Under the pieces are notes generated by a model that ran no database searches, was not told the DNA's origin, and saw nothing but the letters and a program-made list of their open reading frames with translations. Source: Pontibacter populi (GTDB taxonomy: Bacteria > Bacteroidota > Bacteroidia > Cytophagales > Hymenobacteraceae). From it: a stretch of DNA of 64,000 nt. The stretch is from NCBI RefSeq assembly GCF_019336435.1, contig NZ_JAHWXQ010000002.1, positions 1 to 64,000 on the forward strand, written 5' to 3'. The translations under genes and the position numbers were made by a program. This document shows, piece by piece, positions 17,300 to 26,621 of this stretch (positions are counted from its first letter, which is position 1; each line of letters begins with the position of its first letter).

Positions 17300-18555
17300 G
17301 GTTTTTCAGGTAAAAACACACCTCCCTTTTGCAGGCATTGTGCCAATTGGGTGTATACTTTTTCTATAGTTTTTGTATCTGGGTTTAACTTAGTTGCATC
17401 TAAAATTCGCTTAGCCAGGTTTCCTCTCGATAAGATAACATTAAGGGCGTGCTGTACTTCTGGCTGTTCCTCCAACACGATGCATTCCTTTGCCAGGTGG
17501 CGCCATAATTCGCCTGCCGTGCAATTCCCTTTACACTCAAATCCGAAGCAGCTCAGAAATTCCTGATCAGTAAGGATCGTTTCCTGGCCGTTAGAGATAA
17601 CCTGCACCAGAATCCGGGAAAGCCTGTTCTCATCAAACGCCATCAACTCCTGCAGCTTTACCCAACGCTCCCCGATCAATGCCTGTATCACCGACACCGT
17701 TGCCTGAACTATAGCCAGGTCAGCTACCGGGCTTTCCTGAATGTCCAGCAATCGTATCTCGATGGTATTGCGTTCGAAACGGGCTATCGCACCTCGCGAA
17801 TTCAGGAATTCTTCCTGCAAGGTTCCTTCCGGATCATAAGGTGCTACATCGGCATACATTTTATTCAGGATCTGCTCTTCGTAATCCTTTTTGCTGAACA
17901 CTGCCTCCGGAACAACCTTGCCTGTTATACTAGGAATTTTGCCTTGGTTGTGACGGTAAACTTCCAGGCGGGAATCAAACATGCCGGTAACTTTACCATC
18001 CATAATAGGCGAAGATGCGCTTAACGCAGGAAGTATCGGCAACACAAAACGAATGGCAGCGTGAAGCTTTGCAAATTCCTCGTCATTGGCAAACGGCAGG
18101 TTTAAATGCGTGCTTTGCAGGTTCGCCCAGCCATGACCTTTGCAGTTAAAAATGCGATTATATGCTTCATACACAGCATTGTGCTCATGCGGCCATAGTT
18201 GTGTATCGGTATCCGGGTTCATTGTTGGGTGTGCTCCTGTTGGCAGCAGCATGGCATCGTACTTTTCCAGCATCTGGTTTATTTTCTGCACATGCTCCTG
18301 AAACTTGCAGTGCAATCCTTCCAGTGATTTTACAGGCCCCTGCGTTTTGAGCTCTACCACATGCAGCACCAGTTCGTTAGACCAGGCAATCTCTCCTAAT
18401 TCCACATCAGAAATATAGGCTCCAACTTCATCATAAATGAGCTTATCCGTGATGGGCAACACAAGTAAGTCCTTTTTGCTTACGATCATGTATTCCAGTT
18501 CCACACCAAACCCTTCGAAAAGGCCCAGCGTGCGTTTAGGTTGTGGGCTAGCCAT
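17293..18555 (-). CDS. Glutamate-cysteine ligase family 2 (GCS2) carboxylate-amine ligase
   Basis: A protein of about 420 residues with the GCS2 glutamine-synthetase-like fold: LFEGFGVELEYMIV at the start (metal-binding Glu), ELVLHVVELKTQGP, LLPTGAHPTMN, NLQSTHLNLPF, and a C-terminal RFERNTIEIRLLDIQE. GCS2 enzymes form amide bonds between a carboxylate and an amine using ATP. The ATG at 18555 is chosen since it overlaps the upstream RimK-like gene by 8 bases, a coupling pattern, and the extra upstream residues are unconserved. Glutathione synthesis itself is not implied, as no glutathione-synthetase partner of standard type is present. Confidence 0.85.
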   Translation of the reverse strand: MASPQPKRTLGLFEGFGVELEYMIVSKKDLLVLPITDKLIYDEVGAYISDVELGEIAWSNELVLHVVELKTQGPVKSLEGLHCKFQEHVQKINQMLEKYDAMLLPTGAHPTMNPDTDTQLWPHEHNAVYEAYNRIFNCKGHGWANLQSTHLNLPFANDEEFAKLHAAIRFVLPILPALSASSPIMDGKVTGMFDSRLEVYRHNQGKIPSITGKVVPEAVFSKKDYEEQILNKMYADVAPYDPEGTLQEEFLNSRGAIARFERNTIEIRLLDIQESPVADLAIVQATVSVIQALIGERWVKLQELMAFDENRLSRILVQVISNGQETILTDQEFLSCFGFECKGNCTAGELWRHLAKECIVLEEQPEVQHALNVILSRGNLAKRILDATKLNPDTKTIEKVYTQLAQCLQKGGVFLPEKPC

Positions 18556-20020
18556 CGGTTCTGATGTTTTTATGGTTGTCAATACGTCGCTTAATGGATT
18601 TGATGATAGCAGCATATAGTTCTTTTTTTAGGATCTTATCTTCACAACCCGAATCAATGCTAGGGTTATCATTTACTTCTATTACGTAAGCTTTTCCGTC
18701 TATTTCTTTAATATCCACGCCATACAACCCATCGCCAATCAGGTTGGCAGCCTTAAGCGCGGTATGCAACACATGAAACGGCACATCCTCAAACGGTACT
18801 ACCTCATCGTCTCCTTCTTCGTCCTGTTTCTTTTTACCATTCCAGTTATAGATCTGCCAGTGGTCTTTAGCCATAAAATACTTGCAGGCATACAGTGGCT
18901 GTTTATCCAGCACACCAATGCGCCAGTCAAAATCAGTAGGCGTAAACTCCTGACCGATGATCAGCTCTGAATCGGCAAGCATCTCATCCAGTTGCTTTTC
19001 CAGTCCCTTCCGGTCTTTTGCCTTTACCACACCCTGCGAGAAAGAACTGTCCGGCTTTTTGAGTACGCACGGTAAACCCAACTCTGCTTCTACCTGTTCC
19101 CGGTTATCTTTATGAATGATCATCGTTTTAGGCACAGGTACTTTCGCTTTTGTAAGCAATTCTGCCAGGTAAACTTTGTTGGTACACCTGAGTATGGATG
19201 TCGGATCATCTATCACTACTAACCCATCAGCAAATGCCTTACGCGAAAACTTGTAGGTGTGATGATTTACAGACGTGGTTTCCCGGATAAACAGTGCATC
19301 AAACTCAGCCAGCCTGCGGTAATCATCTTTGGTAATGAGCTCGGTATAAAAACCCTGCTGTTCTGCTGCCTCTACGAAATTCTGGATCGCGCGTTCGTTT
19401 GATGGCGGTGCTTTTTCTTCCGGGTCTACCAGAATAGCTAAATCGTAGACTTTACGGGAAATGCGCGCACCTGCAAAACGGTGTCGTGCAAAGTAGGCTT
19501 TCGCAAACTTTGTCATATACCGTTTATGGTTATCCGGTACATCGGTTACCGGAATAGGTGATATACTTTGCAGCACCCACTCATCTTTAAATACAAACTG
19601 GGCACGTAACAGCGGCGCCTGAAACAGGTCGTGCAATTGCTTGCAGAGCTTTTCATATTTCTCTGCTACGTTCTGTCCGAAATAGATGCTCAGTGTGAAG
19701 GTTTTAGACTTTAACCTGCCCAGGCTTTTCTGTACCAAATCGTTTATTTCCATGGTAATGGCCCGCGCTATAGTTGGCGTTTTCAGATCCTGCATGGTGG
19801 TAACGCTGGGTATTGGTTTGTGCCCGCGTGCTTCGGCCAGCAACGACACATAATAACCGGCACTCTGGTATTTATAGGATCGGCAAAGGTTAAAGATCCT
19901 GGCATTTTTTATATCTGTATAAGTAGCATCTGTCAGGTACGTCTGGGCATCCACAACTTCTACATCTTCTATCTTCGTTTCCCAGTCTTTTGGGTAATCG
20001 ACAACTACTATTTTTCGCAT
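18548..20020 (-). CDS. RimK-like ATP-grasp ligase with RLAN N-terminal domain
   Basis: A 490-residue protein. Residues 1-190 match the RimK-like ATP-grasp N-terminal (RLAN) domain (KIVVVDYPKDW; NLCRSYKYQSAGYYVSLLAEARGHKPIPS). Residues 200-480 are an ATP-grasp: LVVIDDPTSILRCTNKVYLAELL, PCVLKKPDSSFSQGVV (ATP-binding Lys and Ser-rich loop), and the metal-binding YVIEVNDNPSID. Members link amino acids to carboxylates, as in RimK polyglutamylation of S6 or in peptide synthesis. It follows the C39-like gene by 2 bases and overlaps the GCS2 gene by 8, so the four genes are clearly one unit. Confidence 0.9.
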   Translation of the reverse strand: MRKIVVVDYPKDWETKIEDVEVVDAQTYLTDATYTDIKNARIFNLCRSYKYQSAGYYVSLLAEARGHKPIPSVTTMQDLKTPTIARAITMEINDLVQKSLGRLKSKTFTLSIYFGQNVAEKYEKLCKQLHDLFQAPLLRAQFVFKDEWVLQSISPIPVTDVPDNHKRYMTKFAKAYFARHRFAGARISRKVYDLAILVDPEEKAPPSNERAIQNFVEAAEQQGFYTELITKDDYRRLAEFDALFIRETTSVNHHTYKFSRKAFADGLVVIDDPTSILRCTNKVYLAELLTKAKVPVPKTMIIHKDNREQVEAELGLPCVLKKPDSSFSQGVVKAKDRKGLEKQLDEMLADSELIIGQEFTPTDFDWRIGVLDKQPLYACKYFMAKDHWQIYNWNGKKKQDEEGDDEVVPFEDVPFHVLHTALKAANLIGDGLYGVDIKEIDGKAYVIEVNDNPSIDSGCEDKILKKELYAAIIKSIKRRIDNHKNIRTDG

Positions 20021-20022
20021 GT

Positions 20023-20745
20023 TTAGGGTAATTCAGTTAAGGGTACTTTGGGCTCTATGGCCAGCAGGTTGGCATCGAAAGTTGACATGCCCAGCAAAAT
20101 AGAGCTGAGCAGATGCGAAAGCCCCACCTCGTAATAGTTATTCTTAAAATAGGGGTTCTCAGGGTATGGATCAGCCACAACTACATGTTGCAGGTCATCG
20201 GTAAAGCCACAAAGCACTACAAAATGCCCCATCGGGTAACCCTGCACATCATCATACACTGAGTTACCGGCTTCGTCGGCAAACTCGCGCGCACTGCGGT
20301 ATAAATAGGTGGCGCTTAGCCCTGTAAGAATTGGTATACCATTATCGAAGAAGGTGCTCAACAAGGTAACCGTAAGGTCTTCGCACCGCAGTTTGCCACC
20401 CAGCTTCAGAAATTCTATGTAAGCTCTTGACGCTCTTCTGAGTTTTTTACCTGTTTTTATTTCCAGTTGCTGCTCCAGTTTGGCTATGATCTCCTCGTTC
20501 GAAAGATCGAACCAGGTCGGGTCGAATACATTCAGATTATAGGTAAAAATGGTAGCATTATAGCCCCGCTGCAGTGCATGACAGGCCAGCATCACTTCCA
20601 GTGTACCACCTTCTTCCAGGTAAGGCACTGTTCTTATTACTTCGCTAAGCGGAATAGGATCTTTAAAGTACTTGTAAACCGCATGCAGGCTTGTGGGACC
20701 ACAGGTAGAATCATCTGGTTGCGTATGTATCTTTATTGGAATCAC
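20023..20745 (-). CDS. C39-like papain-fold cysteine peptidase
   Basis: About 240 residues. The catalytic triad is visible: Cys in QPDDSTCGPTSLH near residue 15, His in MGHFVVLCGF, and Asp in VVVADPYPENP. This matches the peptidase-C39-like group (DUF3335-type) that is often next to RimK-like ATP-grasp genes. No signal peptide, so cytoplasmic. The ORF has a TTG at 20769; the GTG at 20745 is preferred since it begins the conserved IPIKIHTQPDD, but the choice is uncertain. First gene of the cassette, 2 bases before the ATP-grasp gene. It may trim or transfer the product peptide. Confidence 0.82.
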   Translation of the reverse strand: MIPIKIHTQPDDSTCGPTSLHAVYKYFKDPIPLSEVIRTVPYLEEGGTLEVMLACHALQRGYNATIFTYNLNVFDPTWFDLSNEEIIAKLEQQLEIKTGKKLRRASRAYIEFLKLGGKLRCEDLTVTLLSTFFDNGIPILTGLSATYLYRSAREFADEAGNSVYDDVQGYPMGHFVVLCGFTDDLQHVVVADPYPENPYFKNNYYEVGLSHLLSSILLGMSTFDANLLAIEPKVPLTELP

Positions 20746-20871
20746 TCGGTTTCTGGCTGTATTTAACAAGTAACAGTGTGAACCTTATACGCTGAAGCAA
20801 CTATAAGTTTTAGTAAATTAATGTGATTAAATAGGACACTTAATTTCAGTGATTTAAAGCTAACTTTAAAC

Positions 20872-20899
20872 AAAAAGAGACGCAATATCTGCGTCTCTT
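20872..20899 (-). terminator. Terminator of the arginine operon
   Basis: On the minus strand, AGAGACGC pairs with GCGTCTCT (arms at 20891-20898 and 20876-20883) followed by a T5 run. It sits about 25 bases past the argH stop and also isolates the C39-like cassette from arg transcription. Confidence 0.85.
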
Positions 20900-20923
20900 C
20901 TACAAGCTATAGTTAGTTTAACC

Positions 20924-22258
20924 TTATCCGAAAAGTAAAGCTTCAATCGCTTCATCCACTCTTTTAAAATCGAAGCCCTGTAATACCTGCTGCAACTGCA
21001 CTGCAATCTGTTCAGTGCAAAGATTTCCAATGCTACCTTCGTGGGTATGGTTTACTTGGTTTGGAGCTTCGAATGTACCGGCGGCTATAGTTGCTCCAAC
21101 GTTTTTATACGCATCCCGGAACGGCACACCTTGCAGTACTTCGTTATTCACTACTTCCACACTGAAGGCATATTTGTACTTTTCATCCTGCATGATGTTG
21201 TCTTTCACGATAAGCTTAGGCAGCATATAGTTCGCCATCTGCAGGCTATCCAATAATGTATTAAAGGCAGGGAAAAGGCTCTCTTTCAATAGCTGCATAT
21301 CGCGGTGATAGCCGGATGGCAGGTTGGTGGTTTGTAGTGCTATTTCGTTTGGCAGTCCTTGTAGTTTGTTGCACTTGCCACGGATCAACTCAAATACATC
21401 CGGGTTCTTTTTGTGCGGCATGATGCTGGAGCCGGTTGTCAGCTCATCTGGTAAACTTACGAAGGCAAAGTTCTGGCTCATGTAAAGGCAAAGATCCATC
21501 GCCATACGGCCAATTGTAGCGGCTATGGTTGAGAGTGCTGTTGCTACAACACGCTCCGTTTTGCCACGGCCCATTTGTGCATACACCACATTATAGTTCA
21601 GGCTTTCAAAGCCGAGCAGATCAGTGGTTAACTGACGGTTCAGCGGGAACGACGAACCATAACCTGCCGCTGAGCCTAACGGGTTTTTATTGCTGATCTT
21701 GTAAGCAGCTTGTACTACCAGCAGGTCATCGATCAAACTCTCGGCATAAGCGCCAAACCACAACCCAAACGAAGACGGCATAGCTACCTGCAGATGCGTG
21801 TATCCTGGTAACAATTTGTCTTTGTGCTGTTCGCTTAGCTGTTGCAACGTATGAAATAGCGTTTCGGTAGCTTCTACTACCTGGCGCAGTTGGTGGCGCA
21901 TGTATAGTTTCAGGTCAACCAGCACCTGGTCGTTACGCGAGCGGCCGCTGTGTATCTTTTTGCCGGCTTCACTAATGCGTTTGGTCAGCAACAGTTCTAC
22001 CTGCGAGTGCACATCTTCCACGCCATTTTCAATCTTGAAATTGCCCTGCGCTACTTCTTTGTATAGTTGCTTCAGTTCGCGTTGCACAGCATCAAAATCT
22101 TCCTGCCCCAGCAGACCAACCTGCGCCAACATACGTGTGTGTGCCAGCGAACCAAGTATATCGAACGGTGCCAGTTCCAGGTCCATTTCGCGGTCGTTGC
22201 CTACCGTAAAACGTTCTATTTCTGCCTGTACCTGTATGTCTTTCTGCCAGAGTTTCAT
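20924..22258 (-). CDS. argH: Argininosuccinate lyase
   Basis: A 444-residue ArgH, cleaving argininosuccinate to arginine and fumarate. The fumarase/aspartase signature GSSIMPHKKNPDV lies near residue 277, with HSGRSRNDQV near 101 and TDGF-equivalent region GYTHLQVAMPSS near 148. It is the last gene of the arg cluster, 108 bases after argE, and is followed by the operon terminator. Confidence 0.97.
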   Translation of the reverse strand: MKLWQKDIQVQAEIERFTVGNDREMDLELAPFDILGSLAHTRMLAQVGLLGQEDFDAVQRELKQLYKEVAQGNFKIENGVEDVHSQVELLLTKRISEAGKKIHSGRSRNDQVLVDLKLYMRHQLRQVVEATETLFHTLQQLSEQHKDKLLPGYTHLQVAMPSSFGLWFGAYAESLIDDLLVVQAAYKISNKNPLGSAAGYGSSFPLNRQLTTDLLGFESLNYNVVYAQMGRGKTERVVATALSTIAATIGRMAMDLCLYMSQNFAFVSLPDELTTGSSIMPHKKNPDVFELIRGKCNKLQGLPNEIALQTTNLPSGYHRDMQLLKESLFPAFNTLLDSLQMANYMLPKLIVKDNIMQDEKYKYAFSVEVVNNEVLQGVPFRDAYKNVGATIAAGTFEAPNQVNHTHEGSIGNLCTEQIAVQLQQVLQGFDFKRVDEAIEALLFG

Positions 22259-22366
22259 CTGATTGATGGTTAAATTGTTGGATTGTTAAATTGTTGATCT
22301 GGTAAACTATAGATTTGGAATTTTGGAGATGAGCTTCCGGTTTCGCCATTCACCCATTTTTAATTT

Positions 22367-23431
22367 CTAATTCATAATTAAAGAAAGCATTTTGATGTAG
22401 AGTTCAATGCCTTCTTCCAGTTCCTGTAGTTCGATGTATTCGTCGGCGGTGTGTGAGCGGGCTGAGTCGCCGGGACCTAATTTTACAGATGGAACACGAA
22501 GCAACGCCTGATCGGAAGTAGTTGGTGAACCATAGGTATTGCGACCGAGTTGTATGCCTGCCTGAACTATAGGATGCGTAAGCGGAATACCGGAAGGCTG
22601 CAGACGAACAGAGCGTGGCGTTACAGTTGCTTTTACATGTTCTCTTATAGTAGCAAGAACTTCTTCCAAACTATAGGCATCTGTCACACGCACATCTACA
22701 GTAAACTTACAGGTATCCGGCACCACATTATGTTGCGAACCTGCCTGCACTACCGTTACGCTCATCTTTATAGGGCCGAGCGTATCGGATACTTTCTCAA
22801 ACTTATAGTTGCGGAACCACTCAATATCGGGCAGTGCTTCGTAAATGGCATTTACTCCTTCTTCACGGGCGGCGTGTCCGGCTTTGCCGTGGACTACACA
22901 ATCCAGCACCAGCAGACCTTTTTCGGCTACGGCCAGGTGCATTTGGGTAGGTTCTCCAACTATAGCAAAGTCAATTTCTCCCAACTCAGGTAAGATAGCT
23001 TCCAGCCCGTTTATACCAGAAATTTCTTCTTCGGCGGTGGCAGCAAGTACGAAGTTATAGTTCAGGTTCTGCATCGGATAAAAGTACAGAAACGATGCGA
23101 TCAGCGACACCAGGCAACCGCCAGCATCGCTGCTGCCCAGCCCGAATAGTTTACCATCCTTTATAGTTGGCGTGAACGGATCAAAGGTATAGCCGGCGTT
23201 TGGTTTTACCGTATCGTGATGCGAATTCAGCAGTATAGTGGGCAGCTCCGGGTTATAGTTTTGGTTAAATGCCCATACGTTATTCCCCTGTCGCTTTGCT
23301 TTTACACCATGCCGTTCCAGGAAACTATAAATAGCATCAGCGGTCTTATCTTCTTCGCGACTAAACGATGGAATACTGATCAGTTGCTGCAACAGGTCCA
23401 GCGCTTCCGTGTAAAGTTGGTCTGTTGTCAT
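22367..23431 (-). CDS. argE: M20-family acylornithine/acylcitrulline deacylase
   Basis: A 354-residue zinc peptidase of the M20 (ArgE/DapE) group. Metal motifs are LNSHHDTVK (near 70), GLGSSDAGG (near 96, catalytic Asp) and AATAEEEISG (near 130). In the arg context it removes the acyl group, here likely N-succinyl or N-acetyl from citrulline, because the pathway uses an ArgF' enzyme that carbamoylates acylornithine. It abuts argB (1 base between). Exact acyl preference is inferred, not visible. Confidence 0.88.
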   Translation of the reverse strand: MTTDQLYTEALDLLQQLISIPSFSREEDKTADAIYSFLERHGVKAKRQGNNVWAFNQNYNPELPTILLNSHHDTVKPNAGYTFDPFTPTIKDGKLFGLGSSDAGGCLVSLIASFLYFYPMQNLNYNFVLAATAEEEISGINGLEAILPELGEIDFAIVGEPTQMHLAVAEKGLLVLDCVVHGKAGHAAREEGVNAIYEALPDIEWFRNYKFEKVSDTLGPIKMSVTVVQAGSQHNVVPDTCKFTVDVRVTDAYSLEEVLATIREHVKATVTPRSVRLQPSGIPLTHPIVQAGIQLGRNTYGSPTTSDQALLRVPSVKLGPGDSARSHTADEYIELQELEEGIELYIKMLSLIMN

Positions 23432-23432
23432 G

Positions 23433-24227
23433 TTATGCTTCCAGGGCTATAGTTGTTCCGGCCGGTTTTCCTTCTGCCATCGCCAGCACATCCTCCGATT
23501 GGCCAATTTTCACGATGCTCACCCCACTTCGTAAAGTAGCAAAGGCGTTATCCAGCTTCGGCAACATGCCTGCGTAAACCTGCCCTGCTTCCTTCATTAA
23601 ACTATAGCTTTCTGATGTCAGTTTCGCAACTACAGAATCTTCGTCAGCAGCATCGCGCAACACACCTTTTTTCTCGAAACAATACAGTAACTGTACCTTG
23701 TATTTCTCCGCTAAAGCCACGGCTAAAACCGATGCTACTGTATCGGCATTCGTGTTCAGCAAAGAGCCGTTTCCGTCGTGGGTCAGCGGAGCCACAACAG
23801 GTGTGAACCCAGCCTGCAGCATGGCATCCAGCGCGGCAACATTTATACTATCAGGGCCAGAGACATCACCTACAAAACCATAGTCTACCGTTTTAACAGG
23901 GCGTTTCTTTGCTTTAATGATGTTTGCATCTGCGCCGGTAAGACCGATAGCGTTGCTGCCCAGTGCCTGTAGTTGTGCTACAATATTTTTGTTCACCAGA
24001 CCGCCGTACACCATCGTTACTACTTCCAATGTTTCAGCATCGGTAATGCGACGACCGTCCACCAGTTTAGGTTCGATGCCTAGTCGCTGGCCAATGGCAG
24101 ACGCTATTTTGCCTCCGCCATGTACCAACAACTTAGGACCAGTTACTGCAGCCCAATCAACCAAAAAGCGGTGCAGCAACCGGGGATCATCTATTACATT
24201 TCCACCGATCTTAACTATAGTCAGCAT
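23433..24227 (-). CDS. argB: Acetyl/succinylglutamate kinase
   Basis: About 264 residues, amino-acid kinase fold. It starts MLTIVKIGGNVID, with LLVHGGGKIASAIGQRLG (substrate-binding glycine loop), GLTGADANIIKAKKR and LNTNADTVASVLAVALAE. The ATG at 24227 begins the conserved first strand; the longer frame upstream reads through a low-complexity intergenic repeat. Phosphorylates N-acylglutamate. Length is typical for Bacteroidota ArgB. Confidence 0.93.
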   Translation of the reverse strand: MLTIVKIGGNVIDDPRLLHRFLVDWAAVTGPKLLVHGGGKIASAIGQRLGIEPKLVDGRRITDAETLEVVTMVYGGLVNKNIVAQLQALGSNAIGLTGADANIIKAKKRPVKTVDYGFVGDVSGPDSINVAALDAMLQAGFTPVVAPLTHDGNGSLLNTNADTVASVLAVALAEKYKVQLLYCFEKKGVLRDAADEDSVVAKLTSESYSLMKEAGQVYAGMLPKLDNAFATLRSGVSIVKIGQSEDVLAMAEGKPAGTTIALEA

Positions 24228-24237
24228 GAGTTTTTGA

Positions 24238-24322
24238 ATTTCTTGACCTTGTGACAAAAGACAAAGGACTTTTCTGAATGTTATAAAGAGTCTTTTGTCC
24301 TTTGTCAAAAAGTCTTTTGTCA
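24238..24322. repeat. Inverted low-complexity word repeat between argF' and argB
   Basis: The gap contains GACAAAAGACAAAGGAC and its inverted partner GTCCTTTGTC, followed by GTCTTTTGTC. The same words recur between hisC and hisB (56401-56480), so it is a dispersed intergenic element rather than gene-specific. Confidence 0.55.
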
Positions 24323-24324
24323 AA

Positions 24325-25275
24325 TTAAAGAGCTTCCAGCATGCGCTTCAGCACTGCCTGAGCAGCGAAGGTGCGGTTGTTGGCCTGCTCCAGTACCAGC
24401 GAATTAGGTCCATCCAGAATTTCATCGGACAGTTCTACGTTGCGGCGAACCGGGAGGCAGTGCATTACTTTGGCGTTGTTGGTCAGTGCCAGTTTTTCGT
24501 TGGTCATCATCCAGCCTTCGCCATCTGTCAGTACCTTGCCATATTGTTCGTAGCTCGACCAGTTCTTTACATATACAAAGTCAGCATCGAGTAACGCTTC
24601 GTCCTGGTTGTGCAGAACGGTTGCTCCTTTGGTAAACTCATCTGCCAGGTCGTAGCCTTCCGGGTTTGTGATCACCAGCTCTACATCAGCTTGCTGCATC
24701 CATTCGGCAAACGAGTTGGCAACACATTGCGGAATTGCCTTTACGTGCGGAGCCCAGGTTAACACAACTTTCGGCTTTTTACCAGCAGGCTTTTGCTCAG
24801 TTATAGTTACCAGGTCGGCCAGGCTTTGCAGCGGGTGGCGCGTAGCCGATTCCAGGCTCACAACCGGAACGTTTGCGTAGCTGATAAACTTGTTCAGCAG
24901 GTCTTCGCTATAGTCTTCCTCTCTGTTCTGAAGTTTTGGGAATGAGCGGATACCAATAATGTCGCAGTACTGTCCCATCACAGCAGCAGCTTCTTTTATG
25001 TGCTCTACGGTAGTGCCGTTCATGATGGCGCCATCCTGCGTCTCGAGTGCCCAGCCTTCTTTGTCCAGGTTCATTACCATCACATTCATGCCCAGGTTAT
25101 TTCCGGCTATCTGAGTGCTCAGGCGGGTACGCAGGCTCGGGTTCAGAAATACAAGACCAAGGGTTTTGTTCTCGCCCAGCGTTTTATAGTTGTATGGATT
25201 TTCTTTCAGGTGCAGCGCTTCCTTTACCAGCTCATTAACATCAGCCACGTCGTGCACAGAAGTGTATTTCTTCAT
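24325..25275 (-). CDS. argF': N-acylornithine carbamoyltransferase (ArgF', predicted succinyl type)
   Basis: A 316-residue transcarbamylase with carbamoyl-phosphate motif SLRTRLST (near 47-54) and the CLPVRRN signature near 269, highly similar in layout to the Bacteroides fragilis succinylornithine enzyme. Established work on the family shows that one residue decides specificity: Glu92 in Xanthomonas acetylornithine enzyme, Pro90 in the Bacteroides succinyl enzyme. Here residue 90 is Val (NGTTVEH), and Val at that site was reported to give succinylornithine activity, so the succinyl pathway is predicted. It abuts argD with 2 bases between. Confidence 0.9.
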   Translation of the reverse strand: MKKYTSVHDVADVNELVKEALHLKENPYNYKTLGENKTLGLVFLNPSLRTRLSTQIAGNNLGMNVMVMNLDKEGWALETQDGAIMNGTTVEHIKEAAAVMGQYCDIIGIRSFPKLQNREEDYSEDLLNKFISYANVPVVSLESATRHPLQSLADLVTITEQKPAGKKPKVVLTWAPHVKAIPQCVANSFAEWMQQADVELVITNPEGYDLADEFTKGATVLHNQDEALLDADFVYVKNWSSYEQYGKVLTDGEGWMMTNEKLALTNNAKVMHCLPVRRNVELSDEILDGPNSLVLEQANNRTFAAQAVLKRMLEAL

Positions 25276-25277
25276 TC

Positions 25278-26426
25278 TTAATTTTCCTGTAGTGTATAAA
25301 CAATTGATTCAAAAGCCGTCACAAAGGCATCCACTTCACGGAAACCAATCGTCAGCGGCGGCAACAGGCGTAAGGTATTTTTGTCGGAAGACGAACCGGT
25401 GAAAATGCGGTGTTTTTCAAGCAATTCTTTTCTTATTGGCGCGCAGGATTCCTCCAGCTCTACTCCTATCATTAGTCCCAGGCCCCGAACTTCACGCACA
25501 CCCGGTAAGGATTGCAGTTCTTCAATCAGGCGCTTGCCCAGGCGGGCTGCATTATCAATCAATTGTTCCTGTTGCATCACTTCCAGCACGGCAATACCGG
25601 CCGCACAAGCCAGGTAATTACCACCAAAAGTAGTACCCAGCATGCCATGCTTCGCTTCAATGTTCGGACTGATCAGCACACCACCTATCGGGAAACCATT
25701 GCCCATTCCTTTTGCCACCGTGATCAAATCTGGCTTTACATCGGTATGCTGATGCGCAAAGAATTTCCCTGAACGTCCATAACCTGACTGTACTTCATCC
25801 AGAATCAGCAATGCTCCTGCTTTCTTACAGCCTGCTTCCACCGCTTTCAGGAAAGTTGGCTCCGGCATGTGCACACCGCCCACACCCTGTATGCCTTCTA
25901 CAATCACAGCGGCCAGTTCATTGCCATGCTCCTGTAGGGCTTGCGCAAATGCATTCAGATCGTTCAGAGGCAGAAAAACGACGTTATCCGTTTCGTTTAC
26001 CGGAGCTATAATAGATGGATTATCAGTAGCAGCTACGGCAGCAGACGTGCGGCCATGGAAAGCCCCTTTAAAAGCGATGATCTTTTTGCGGCCTGTATGG
26101 AAAGAAGCAAGCTTGATGGCGTTCTCGTTGGCTTCGGCGCCGGAGTTGCACAGGAATAAACTATAGTCCGGGTAGCCACTCAATTCTCCGAGTTTTGCAG
26201 CCAGTTCTTCCTGCATCGGCATCTGCACCGAATTAGAGTAAAAACCGATATCGTATAGTTGGCGGGCGATGCGCTTTACATAGTGCGGGTGGCTGTGGCC
26301 GATGGAGATGACGGCGTGACCGCCATACAGGTCCAGGTAGCGGGTACCTTTGTCGTCCCAGATGTAGCAGCCCTGGCCGCGTACGGGATTGATATCAAAG
26401 ACAGGATAAACATCAAAGAGATTCAT
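25278..26426 (-). CDS. argD: Acylornithine aminotransferase (class III)
   Basis: A 382-residue PLP aminotransferase. PLP-lysine motif TVAKGMGNGFPIGG near 245-258, LILDEVQSGYGRSGKFF near 212, and the N-terminal GTRYLDLYGGHAVISIGHSHP. Converts acylglutamate semialdehyde to acylornithine. Placed between argC and argF'. The preceding gap (26427-26621) holds GTTAATTGTTGnTGGTTG-type repeats and a full AACTATAGTT word. Confidence 0.93.
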   Translation of the reverse strand: MNLFDVYPVFDINPVRGQGCYIWDDKGTRYLDLYGGHAVISIGHSHPHYVKRIARQLYDIGFYSNSVQMPMQEELAAKLGELSGYPDYSLFLCNSGAEANENAIKLASFHTGRKKIIAFKGAFHGRTSAAVAATDNPSIIAPVNETDNVVFLPLNDLNAFAQALQEHGNELAAVIVEGIQGVGGVHMPEPTFLKAVEAGCKKAGALLILDEVQSGYGRSGKFFAHQHTDVKPDLITVAKGMGNGFPIGGVLISPNIEAKHGMLGTTFGGNYLACAAGIAVLEVMQQEQLIDNAARLGKRLIEELQSLPGVREVRGLGLMIGVELEESCAPIRKELLEKHRIFTGSSSDKNTLRLLPPLTIGFREVDAFVTAFESIVYTLQEN

Positions 26427-26621
26427 GCTTTATTCGTTAGGAATTAGATGTAAGAAGTAAGACAGTAAAGGAAATACTCGACGTACATGTTGTTAATTGT
26501 TGATGGTTGTATTGTTAATTGTTGTATTCTGCTCTTATCATTTCGGGTGTAGCGAAGAATCTATTTGGAATTTGAGATAGATCTCTCCTAACGTTGAGAT
26601 AACATTTCTTAAAACTATAGT

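Noticed and set aside
20745..20769. TTG start of the C39-like peptidase
   Set aside because: It cannot be excluded, but the GTG at 20745 starts the conserved region and is therefore preferred.
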